64,000 bases of DNA from positions 5,248,001 to 5,312,000 of the forward strand of contig NC_068556.1 of the NCBI RefSeq assembly GCF_022201045.2, read 5' to 3'. This stretch comes from Citrus sinensis. Its lineage: Eukaryota; Streptophyta; Magnoliopsida; Sapindales; Rutaceae. Positions 11,049-20,723 of this stretch are shown in pieces. Numbering within the stretch: the stretch's first letter is position 1; every line of letters starts with the position of its first letter. Position numbers and translations under genes: made by a program. The notes beneath the pieces are model-generated. The model was not told the DNA's origin. It was given only the letters and a program-made list of their open reading frames with translations, and did not search any database.

Positions 11049-12278
11049 CTACCTTACTGCCCGAGCACCTTTCTTTATTGCCAGCTTATGACACGCTACC
11101 TCAGGGTCAATCCCCGGCATGTCTTCATGTGTCCAGGCAAACACATCAGCATGAGCCTGTAAGCATTTCACCAACTCCTGCTTTTGCTCTCTCTTAAGTC
11201 TCGACCCGATTCTGATCGTCTTTCCCGGGTTCTCTGGTCCCATGCTCACTGTTTCCAGATCCTCTACAGGTTCTTGTCTGCCAGTCTTGTTTTCCACTCG
11301 GGTATCGAGGGATGTTATCTGCATTGCCTCCCTTGCTGCCGAGGAGTAGCAGCTTCTTGCGATCCTCTGGTCTCCTCGTACCACTCCTACTACCCCATTC
11401 ACCCGGTACTTCAGAGCCAGATAATGGTTGGACAACACCGCTTTGCTCATCCTTAAAAATGGCCGACCTAGGATCATCTGGTAAGGACCTTCCTCATCCA
11501 CTACGACAAAGTCCAGTATCACTGTTCTTTCTGTCGGGGGGCTCCCAATTGTGATGGGCAGTTCGACCACGCCCAGAGGAACCAGCTTCCCTCCTCCGAA
11601 CCCCTTCAAGGAGGTGTTGGTGTATTCCAACTTTCGGTCGGCTATTCCCATCTCTTCCAGGGTTGACTTAAATAACACATCAACTGAGCTCCCTGTATCA
11701 ACCAGTATCCGGTCAAACTTCTTGCTAGCGACCGTAGCCCTGATGACTAAGGCATCCTCGTGGGGGTATAGAATCCCTTCCTCATCCTCATCCGTCCACA
11801 TGATTGGCACTTGCCTGACCCTTGCTCGTTTGGCTGCTGGGGTGTTGAGGAGTACCTCTTTACTGGTCATGGCGTACCTAGCATAATTTTTTCTCGATCT
11901 GTTTGAATCTCCGGCCAACGTTGGGCCCCCAGTTATCACCCTTACTGCGGGCTGCTCGCGCTTCAAGATTCTATCACTCTGCTCCCCTTCATCTGTCGTG
12001 GCCACCATCGGAAAAGTCCCATCCATAAACTCGTCCAGGTACCGATTTCTCACCAAATCTTCGACCTGGGTCTTGAGATCTCTACACTCTGTTGTGGTAT
12101 GGCCATGGGTGCCATGGAACTTACAATAACGTCCTCTATCCCTCCTGTTGGGTAGCTTTGTTATTGGTGTAGGGAGGTGCAGCAGCCCTCGATCCTTTAT
12201 GGCCTCGTATACCTCATCCAGGGACATCTTCAAGGGAGTGTACCGCCCATAGTCCTGGTTCTGGTCGATCAGATGCAC
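11049..12278 (-). pseudogene. pro: gag zinc-knuckle-like segment and aspartic protease
   Basis: In the same minus-strand frame as gag and pol. The first part holds a zinc-knuckle-like CKFHGTHGHTTTEC pattern, usual at the end of Tat-type gag. The protease active-site motif ILVDTGSSVDVLF follows, with a downstream ILGRPFL flap-type segment. The C-terminal part leads into the reverse transcriptase. The segment is bounded by TAA at 12360-12362 upstream and ends at TAG 11049-11051. At that place related elements usually have glutamine, so a CAG-to-TAG change is the simplest origin. Protease residues look intact. Confidence 0.88.
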
Positions 12279-13679
12279 TGCTCTTTCTCTGTTTGCCCCG
12301 CTCTGAGTTGGGGGCGGTGGAAGTACTTCTGGTCTGCTCGTCCTGCCACCGTGGGAATGTTAATGAAGACCACCAGATGCCGGATCATTTCTTGTCCAAG
12401 GTTCCCTAGCTGGGGAACGAGGAGGTTGCGCCCTGCTGCGCTGATACTGTGGTGGCCTCTGATGAGGCTGGTAAGCGGTGACCCTACCTCCTGCTCCACT
12501 ACCGGAGGCCTGGTGGTCCCTCCTCCTGATCGGCCCATTCCCTGGTAATGCTTTCTTCTCTTTCCTCCCCAACCCTTCTAACTGGTCTGTCTTGATCCGT
12601 GCAGCCTTCTCCTCTTCAATCTCGATGTCTCTTTTAGCCTGCTCGTATGCGGCCGCATACGTTTGAATAGCTGGGCTTCTCAAATTGTACCACAGCCTTC
12701 CTATCTTCACCCATTCTTTCAATCCCCTTAACGCCTGAGGGTGGTTGAAGGCTCCTAAGTCGAGGACAGCCCGATGAAACCTCTTGATGAATTCCCGAAG
12801 GGTTTCTTGCTCCCCATGTTTCATGCTTTTCAGCTCCATCATGTCATCTTCCGGTGACATTGCCCCACTGAACTGCTCTGCGAATTCCTGGCACATCTGC
12901 TCGAAGGTTTTAATGCTGCCCCGAGGAAGTTTCCTGTACCATTCTCGTGCACGTCCCTCGAGGGATAGTGGGAACACCCTGCACCTTTGGGATTGAGATA
13001 GTCCTTGTACCCTAGTTATGTCGTTGAAGCGCTCTATGTGCATCAGCGGATCAGTTCTTCCCGAGTATCTGAGGTCGGGGAGGCGGAAATCTCTCGGAAT
13101 AACTGCCCTCATGATCTCCGCTGCGAGCGGCGATTCTCCGTCCAGCATTATCCTCCAACCAGGGGCTCTGTTCCTCCCCTGCATGTCGTCAATTATCTGC
13201 GCTAGTCTGCGCACTTCCTCCTCCAGCTGCCCTGCACGACCAGGGTCACGTGCTGCAACTTGATCCCGCTCTTACTCTACATCTTGCAAGTGTTGCCTCA
13301 ACTCTGTTTCCTCTGCATTCACCACCCCGTCATCCGCGTCACAAGTCTGTCTTGCCGGGGACCGCTCTCTTTCTCTATGAAATTCTCCCCGTAGAGGTAC
13401 GTTACCCCTCTCACCACCAAATCTCCCTGTGGTTTGACTTCTCCCCGCACTATCGGGACCTGGTGCCACTCCACCACCTCTCACCCTTCCCTCTTGGGTT
13501 ACCCTTCGCTCGCTCCGCAGCTCATGCAAGATGGTTGTCAAGGTCTCCATCTGCTTTTCCATCCGTTCCATTCGGTCGAACATGACTTTTTCCCGTGCTT
13601 CACTGACTATCTCCCTCAGCGTCACGGAATCGTTTAGCCTCATATCCCCCCCTTGTGCACTACTTCCTCCTGTCTCCAT
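12279..13679 (-). pseudogene. gag: gag of the retrotransposon, interrupted by two stops
   Basis: The ATG at 13679 lies 58 bases after the primer site. The first part is a basic coiled-coil-like region (MERMEKQMETLTTILHELR). A TAA at 13272-13274 interrupts it. The same frame then carries the retrotransposon gag domain (PF03732-like), with DPLMHIERFND, EGRAREWYRKLP and QMCQEFAEQF, and ends at a second TAA at 12360-12362. No frameshift is present: every piece, including protease and pol, is in one frame, about 1,882 codons in all. Both TAA codons could derive from CAA by C-to-T change. Gag would form the virus-like particle, but this copy cannot make a full-length one without readthrough. Confidence 0.87.
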
Positions 13680-13736
13680 TGCTTTTCGCTTACTTCACCC
13701 CTCTTCTTGCTATCAACAGAAGCTTTTTGCTCTGGG

Positions 13737-13754
13737 TCCCCACAGACGGCGCCA
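13737..13754 (-). other. Primer binding site, tRNA-Asp-like
   Basis: Three bases after the 5' LTR the minus strand reads TGGCGCCGTCTGTGGGGA. The ends (TGGCGCCGT and GGGGA) match the complement of the plant tRNA-Asp 3' end as I know it; the middle four bases differ. Tat/Retand elements commonly use tRNA-Asp. Confidence 0.75.
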
Positions 13755-14032
13755 AAATGTTGATGCGAGATTCCGGTTCTCCTTGTTCTATGACCAGGAT
13801 CTCTGCTCGATCAACTTCCCCACGACCAGGAGGTCTCCTAGTAATGCTTCTTCTCCAGATATCCCTGCACACACAGACAAGTCAGAGTACGCCGGTTGTT
13901 CTCCCGGCGCAAACCCTCCGACGCTCAAGTCAGATATCAAGGTTCGGGGAACGCTTGCCACAGGTCTTATGGCTTTTTCGTGGTTTTTTTCTTTTATCTC
14001 AAAAATGCTAACCCTTTTACCTTCGTTGGCTA

Positions 14033-14042
14033 CCTTTTTATA
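14033..14042 (-). promoter_or_regulatory. TATA box in the 5' LTR
   Basis: The minus strand reads TATAAAAAGG, close to the plant TATA consensus, about 570 bases into the LTR. This would make U3 roughly 570-600 bp and leave about 250 bp for R and U5. The four 56-bp repeats lie just upstream, where enhancer repeats are often found. Confidence 0.55.
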
Positions 14043-14120
14043 GGCTTCCTCTGAATCCCAGTTTTCTGCTTTTTTCGAGACGGTCTGGGGCTCTGACTGC
14101 TGCGTTATGGGCAAACGTGG

Positions 14121-14337
14121 GATCTTGCGTGTTACGCCATGGTTCAGGGGAAAGCGTGGCTGTCGTGGTTCTGCGAGATCTTGCGTGTTACGCCACGGTT
14201 CAGGGGAAAGCGTGGCTGTCGTGGTTCTGCGAGATCTTGCGTGTTACGCCACGGTTCAGGGGAAAGCGTGGCTGTCGTGGTTCTGTGAGATCTTGCGTGT
14301 TACGCCACGGCTCAGGGGAAAGCGTGGCTGTCGTGCC
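14121..14337. repeat. 56-bp tandem repeat inside the 5' LTR, four copies
   Basis: Counterpart of 3956-4172. It lies directly upstream of the TATA box on the transcribed (minus) strand, so it may act as a repeated enhancer; this role is inferred from position only. Confidence 0.93.
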
Positions 14338-14609
14338 TAGATTCTCGGGCTGGAGAGCATGTCTTGCCAACTGCCGTCGACCGGGTCTCCTCGCCTATCG
14401 ACCTCTAGCCGGAATGGCCGTATGCCTCTTATAGGAAATTGGCCTCGCGGATGACAACATCGTGGACGAGCAGGATATTTCTGCTCCTGTTCTTCTGCGC
14501 ACCAGGCTTTTACGGAACACACCGGTTCGCAGAACTCTGCCATCAGATATCTGCTCGTCATTCCTGGTCTCGTCGACATATTTATCCCAAACAGTATCTC
14601 TCCCAAACA

Positions 14610-14614
14610 ACAAG
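14610..14614. repeat. Target site duplication (acaag), right copy
   Basis: Matches the five bases before the left LTR. Confidence 0.93.
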
Positions 14615-17600
14615 TATAGTAATATTATATTTATATGCAATGCCGATAAAGCAAGCTATCTTCATTCCATAGATAATTAAAATAATTCCTTTTGCAGGAT
14701 AAGCAACCTCCCATGGAGGTGGGGTGGCATGTGGAAAAGGCCTTTGCTCAGAGACCACAACTTTGTGGAGCACTTTTTTGTTGTCGAAGCAAAGAAAAGA
14801 AAGATTGTGAGTATTCATTTAAAGAGAAGTTACACATGCTCCACGAAATTATTTGTGAAATCTTTTGACCTTTATGGGATAATTAGTAAATTGGTGCTAA
14901 GAAAGACTAATACCTACTTACACATTCATTGTCATTAGTATATATCAGTACACTGCCGTTGATGTGATTTTTAGAAGATACTTCAACCAAGCATTAGATT
15001 ACATCATTGAATAAGGTTTTTGATGGCTTAAAAAGGTTTCTTTCGTCCAAACTGATCCAACTAACATGGGATAGATAAGAGTCTTGGAAGTTGATTTCAA
15101 TACGAAAGATGATTATGAATGGAAATTTCATAAGGCCAATTCAAAATGCTTTATCCTTTGGCTCTGACTTTCCCTTCCAACTCTAAAACCATACGCATGT
15201 CCAACTACACTACAGAGCTTATGGTCATTGCTATACTTTCAAGAATAATCTTAGAAGGCAAGAAACTCTCTGTCTTCGGTCACACTCAAAAGTTTATGAT
15301 TCAAAATATACATTATCAGGTAGCATCTCATTTATCTATACTTCATCTTTTTCTCTGTTTGTTTGATTTGCATCGAAGACCGTTGTACAATTGCTTGGGG
15401 ATCACTCTTCAACTGAGGGGTTTGCCCCAGTAAACACAATAACAATATGACTGCATCATCTTTCAAACCCAACAAAGACTAAATATGAGGATTTGATTAT
15501 TGGTGACGTGAATAAAACGAGAAGTTGAAAATTTTTCTAATGTTTTGTTCAGCTGATAAAACTGAGATGGATGAAAATGCGTCTCAATCAAAAGCAGAGA
15601 AAAGCCCTTCGTTTTCTTTTCTAGTGGTGAAACCTATTAACGTTACAAATTTTGCTGGCCTAAATTTAGGTAAGCTGCAAGTGGAAAATGGGTTGAAGTC
15701 GACTGCGTATGACAAGATTTAGTTTTCCACTCATCAAAGTATTGAGTGTTAAATTAGGTGACCTGTAACTGTTAATGGGCAGGACCATCCAGGAACTTAC
15801 CGAGATGCTTGCTTGCAAGCATTGATTGAAGCATCCAATGCCATTCTGCTGTCTTTAATTAATTAGTTAAAAGTTAAAGAGATTATCTGCTTTTATGGCC
15901 AAAAAGAATAACATTTTAGATAAGCTGCCACTGAGAAAGGGAAGCAAAGGTGCTTCAGCGGCTTCCTCACGATGCTTGTGAGTTGTGTATAATCCTCTCA
16001 ACTTTTTCAGTGTCAGCAAGACAAACAATCATGCTCTGAACCTTTTTACTTTGGTGTCACCTCACCATCATTATTGTATGTGATACTCATGACATTCTCC
16101 CATGTTTCTATTTTCTCTCCCTTGCATCAGAAGTCTTGATCAAGAGCATGAGCCCATAATTATGATGTAGTTCTGTGGCCTTGCACCATGGTTTATAATT
16201 AATTTGATGGTATTCACAAATTGAGCTTGAGAAAGTAGCTAGTTATATTATTGAGTACTTGAGCCAAAGCAGGTTGTCAAGTACTTACGTTTGTCTATAT
16301 CTAAAAAAAAATCTTCCAGCTTGAAAGTGATTTAAGGTGCAAGTAGGTAATCAAGAATTCAAGTCACAAGATTACGAGGAGCCGATAAATTGCAGGAAAA
16401 ACAAACCAAATCAAACGAAACTGAAAGTGTAGCCGGTGTCCGCTTTCGGTGCACCAAAGCACGAAGATGCGATTAGCCCAGTGAGGCACGTGCGTCCATT
16501 GACTGTGAGGGCGACCACGTGGCAGAATTACAATGTGCGCAAAGCTCTTAACTTATTGAGGGTGAGGAGGCGCATGTTAGGAAAGCTGGCAAGCCAAAGG
16601 ACAACGATGAGTGGGCCAACTTCTACTTGGAATTGTCTGGGTCTTCGCTCCCTGGCATTTTATTCGCTTGGACTGTCTTCCCAACGCGACTCTACAGCGC
16701 GTGACCAACACAGTCAAAAAGGTTATATGATGAGGCGGGACTCGATGCGGTGATTGGACGAGGATACTCTGCATGCGTAGAAATGAAATCACCAACGGGG
16801 CCCCAGTTATATATTTTATTAATTGGAGATGAAAGGGGATGCAGAGATAGAGTGGTGTCACGAGTCGCGTGAATCAACGGCTGACAGTGTGCGTGGGTCA
16901 AAAGACACAACTCTCTATAATGTCAGTCAGACAGAAAACAGAGCGAAGCCGGCCAGCCTGTTCCCCACCCTGCTCCTTTCAGTGGCTCCGTAAACGGTAA
17001 ACGGACAAACCTTTAAAGCGAAATCCCGAATCTACCCTTCAATGATCATACGTGATGTATTTGTTCCGTAACCCACGTGTCAAGCTTCCAAATTAGTCAA
17101 CCCTACTCCGGTTGGACCCGCTGCTATCACCAACCGCTTACCGATGATTTCGGTTCGGCATAAATAATCATAATGTGATGGGACCGACCGGGTTGTTAAG
17201 ATTTAAGAAATCATAAACTGGTTTAAACTAGTTCGTAACATAAACAAGCAACTGTACAGTAGATTGGGTCATAAGATCATACTTTTTATTCCCATGTGGA
17301 CACAGTAGATGAATGAACCGAGAAACTTGGAGATATTTCAACGCTCTGGCCGGACCTTAAAATCTAGAATCAACAAATCATTATTAATGGATGAATAATA
17401 AGAACAAAACAATAATGTTTTGGCACTATACAAGAAGAAAACAAGTGGTTGGAATTTTTAGATGATTATTTCTTCAATGAGCAGTTGGCTGCATTGCAAT
17501 AAAGGATAAACAACTAATAAAATTTTACATCAAAAGAAGAAAAGCCATGTGTTAATGGACACACTACACAGAGCGTTTGTTAGCGAACAGACTAGTTTAA

Positions 17601-17955
17601 AAAGAAAGAATTATAAATAAAAACTCCAACTAATTCCATCAATGGTCACTTCCAATCAGTTCATGGAACTCCCAACTTTCACCCTCATAAACAATTCAAA
17701 ATCCCCCCCACCTGTAAAAATCATGGCAAAATAAAAAAAAAATTTCAAAAAAATGAAAACAGAAAACACAATTAAATGGCCACCTTAATTCCCCCAGTCA
17801 CCTGCGCACTTCCAACACTAATACTTACGCAATTAGTGCACAGTTCAAGGACACTCCCAGCTCGTTGTTCCTTGCAACACTTCTGGATTCTTTTTTTGTT
17901 CGTTTTTTTTTTTTTTTTTGTCCTTCCATCTTTTAACTCACGCAAGAACGTAATT
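14615..17955. other. Gene-poor stretch with exon-like fragments and G-box motifs
   Basis: No complete gene is supported. Two exon-like pieces follow acceptor-like tracts: one after ttttgcag at 14691-14698 and one after ttttgttcag near 15551 that stays open to a TAG at about 15720. Neither resembles a family I know; they may be remnants of a gene or noncoding transcript split by the retrotransposon. Further on, three palindromic CACGTG motifs occur at 16487, 16516 and 17074 in a less AT-rich patch. The last part is probably the 3' UTR of the minus-strand kinase gene. Confidence 0.4.
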
Positions 17956-20627
17956 TTAAGGTGTGAGAGCTGTAGGTGGAGTCCGTGATTCAGGGGGAGG
18001 CGTATGGCCGTCTGATCCTTTCGAGGGATCATCAGACGATTGCCGTAATCCATCATCAGTCTCACCCCTATTCATATTCTCAATCATGCGTACCACCTCT
18101 TGCATAGCCGGTCTTTGATCGGGAACAGTGGATACACAACCCATAGCAATTTGCAACAGTTGAACCATTTCCTCTTCAATGTTGTGATATCGCATCAACT
18201 CCACATCAAAAACCTCAGCCGTCCACTCTTCACGTACCACGGACTGGACCCATCTAGGTAAATCAATACCTTCCTCACCCAGCGAGGCCTGATTAGGTGC
18301 TTTGCCCGTTAATAGCTCTAACAACAAAACACCGAAACTGTACACGTCGGATTTGAATGTGACCTTGCGGGTCTCGACCACTTCTGGGGCACGATACCCA
18401 GCCACGCGGGTGGGCGGAGTCGTGTTACCGAATAGCGGGTTCAATCCGAAATCGGAAACACATGCATCGTGGTCAGGTCGGAGCAGGATGTTGGAGGCTT
18501 TTATGTTCCCGTGAACTATTTTTCCTGACACGTGGAGGTGGGCCAAACCCCGTGCCGCACTTAGTGCTATTCTCATCCGGTTGTCCCAGTCTAGCGGGGT
18601 ACGGCCCGAACCTCTACTCCCTGTAAAACGATTCACCGCAAGTTCAGACTATAAAAACATAATTTAAGGGACATGCCGTACAAAATTAAACAAAAAAAGA
18701 ATACAAAGCATCCATAAAGTAAACTCGTGAGACTTGAGAAAGGTTTATTAAAATGATGATGTCGGTGGCGCCATGTTTGATGGTCATTGGAGTGTGCTGC
18801 AATGTTGGTGGGAATAAGAGTAAGTAAATTAGACCAAAACGGCAACTATCTGGTGCGTGCTGCGTGTGCGTTACTCACACGCTAAGAATGTTTGCACAGA
18901 AGCATAAACCGAGCAGAGGAATGTGCTCCTCCTCCTGATGCTGGCTATAAAATTATGAACTCTCCGTTTTTTTTTTTTTTTTTTAATTTCTTAAATGTTA
19001 AAGGTGAAGAATTTCCCACACAAAACTCAAAATAATCTAAAACCTAACATCACTTTACATATTCTATAATCACAACATTTATTCCCTAAATAAATTTATT
19101 GAATTTAGAAAGTACTACTATAAAAAAATTTCCAGGACCCAAAACAGCTGGAAATCCACTACGGTCAAAGCACACAAAAATAGAAAACAACAAAGATAAT
19201 GCAGCATTTTCTAGTGAGGTCAGCACATTTTGAAAAAAATGATAAAATCTGCAACAAAAAAAACAAAAAGCAAAAACAAAAAACTTGAGATTACGAAAGG
19301 CAATTAGCGGACAGGAGGGGGCATTACCGTGAAGGAGAGCGGATAAGCTACCGGCAGGCATGTAATCATAAACAAGCAACTTTTCATCTTTAGAATAGTA
19401 AAAAGCCCTCAAAGGAACTACATTATCGTGCTTAATCTTGCCCAAAACCTCCATTTGCATCTCGAACTCTCGTTTGCCAACGGCCACTTCTTTAAGCCTC
19501 TTCACGACAACAGTGGTTCCCTCTTCAAGCACGGCTTTGTAACTCGTCCCAACGCTTCCTTTACCCAAAACCTCGGCTGAAGCCCTCAACAAATCCTCCA
19601 AATCGAAGCTATAAACCCCTCCTTCAAAGAACACAAGCTTGTTCCTATCAGCCTCGGCTGCCCCGCCAGTGATATCATCTTTCGATGACGAAGTCCCCGC
19701 CTCCATCGTCACCGCCCGCGCCGTTGCTGCCGCAGGGGGTTTCGGGGCCTTCCCTGGCCGCTGACGACGTCGTTTTTTAAGACAAAATAACAGTAATAAC
19801 AGTAATAGCACAATAAAGACTGCACCTCCAACCGCAATGCCGACAATGGCGGCCGTTGAGAGTTTATTGGACTTTTTATGGACTGGAGCTACTGGTGGTG
19901 GTAACGACGGCGACGGAGCCGGTGAAGGGAAAAACGGGTTACACGGTGGCAATGGGCCACCACATAGATCTAAGTTTCCGGTGAATGATGATTGAGGGAA
20001 TTTTGAAAGCGTTGCAGGGATTGAGCCGTTGAGATTGTTGTTTGAGACATTGAAGTCTCTCAGATTAGCCGGGTTGATGCTCGGAAGGTTGCCTGAGAAC
20101 TTATTGTTCTCCAAGAACAGACCCGTTAAGTGTGTCAAATTGTTGACATCGAACGGGATTTTGCCGGAGAAATTGTTGGAGGAGAGGTCGAGCCGAGTTA
20201 GGCGATTCATTCGAGTCACACTCGCGGGGAACACACCGGAGAACTGGTTGCTTTGCAAGTAGAGGCTACGAAGGAGTGTTAAGTTAGAGAAATCGGAAGG
20301 GATCTCACCGGAGAGCCGATTTGAGCGGAGGCTGAGAACTCTGAGTTGACTCAGCTTTCCTAGTGTGTTGGGCGGGATGGGACCCACGAGGCCGACGCCC
20401 GGGAGGCGAAGGCTGTAGACGAATGAGCGGTTGGCGTCGCACTCGACGCCCACCCAGTTGCAGGCGGAGTCGGAGGCGTTCCATTGCACGCGATTCTTGT
20501 GTGGGGTTCGTGAAAGAAACGCAAGGAGAGCTTGCTTGTCTTGAGTCGGCTCCGAGTTCACATACCCTATCCCACCACCACAACTCAGTAACAGAAAACA
20601 AATTAACCGCATTAACGCTCCCCCCAT
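17956..20627 (-). CDS. Probable inactive LRR receptor-like kinase (At2g26730 type)
   Basis: Two exons: 20627-19328 and 18620-17956, split by a 707-bp intron (donor G/GTAATGC, acceptor TTTTACAG/GG) that falls within LLHG-SRGSG. The product is 654 residues: a signal peptide, a cysteine-bearing LRR N-terminal cap ([10 protein letters not shown]), about five leucine-rich repeats, a proline-rich stalk, a membrane span (about 259-282), and a kinase-like domain. The glycine loop ([11 protein letters not shown]) and lysine (VVVKRL, K376) are kept. The catalytic loop reads HGN (470-472) in place of HRD, so the catalytic aspartate is missing; DFG (490-492) is present. The layout and C-terminal tail match Arabidopsis At2g26730, annotated as a probable inactive receptor kinase. 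It probably acts at the plasma membrane as a signalling scaffold; ligand unknown. The start was chosen at the methionine opening the signal peptide rather than an upstream in-frame codon. Confidence 0.92.
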
Positions 20628-20716
20628 TGTGATGATATCAGTTACCGAACCAAAACACACAAGAATTAAACAATAAAACAAAAAAAGAATGCGGTTGCTT
20701 ATGTATGAAGACTATA

Positions 20717-20723
20717 ATTTATA
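20717..20723 (-). promoter_or_regulatory. TATA box of the receptor-like kinase gene
   Basis: The minus strand reads TATAAAT about 90 bases before the chosen ATG, giving a short 5' UTR. A GA/CT-rich run lies a little further upstream (about 20810-20825), common in plant promoters. Confidence 0.5.

Larger units (their letters stand above)
3593..14609 (-). mobile_element. Complete Ty3/gypsy LTR retrotransposon, Tat/Retand-like lineage
   Basis: The element is 11,017 bp, flanked by acaag on both sides, with two 852-bp LTRs that begin TG and end CA. Transcribed on the minus strand, it runs: 5' LTR, tRNA-Asp-like primer site, gag, aspartic protease, reverse transcriptase, RNase H, a second archaeal-type RNase H, integrase, a 122-bp tandem array, an oppositely oriented extra gene, polypurine tract, 3' LTR. 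PR-RT-RH-INT order defines Ty3/gypsy. A second RNase H, no chromodomain and an antisense extra ORF are known marks of the Tat/Retand group. Three in-frame stops in gag-pol make it non-autonomous as read. By eye the LTRs differ at only six sites with no indels, so the insertion is recent. Confidence 0.95.
13758..14609 (-). repeat. 5' LTR of the retrotransposon
   Basis: An 852-bp direct repeat of 3593-4444. In the minus-strand reading it begins TGTTTGGGAG at 14609 and ends CATCAACA at 13758, next to the primer site. It holds the presumed promoter. Confidence 0.95.

Noticed and set aside
8034..13679. Separate gag and pol genes or frameshifts in the retrotransposon
   Set aside because: All segments share the same frame. 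Only nonsense codons separate them, so a single broken polyprotein is simpler.
16436..16753. 105-codon open frame
   Set aside because: No family resemblance or splice context; composition fits chance in a less AT-rich patch.
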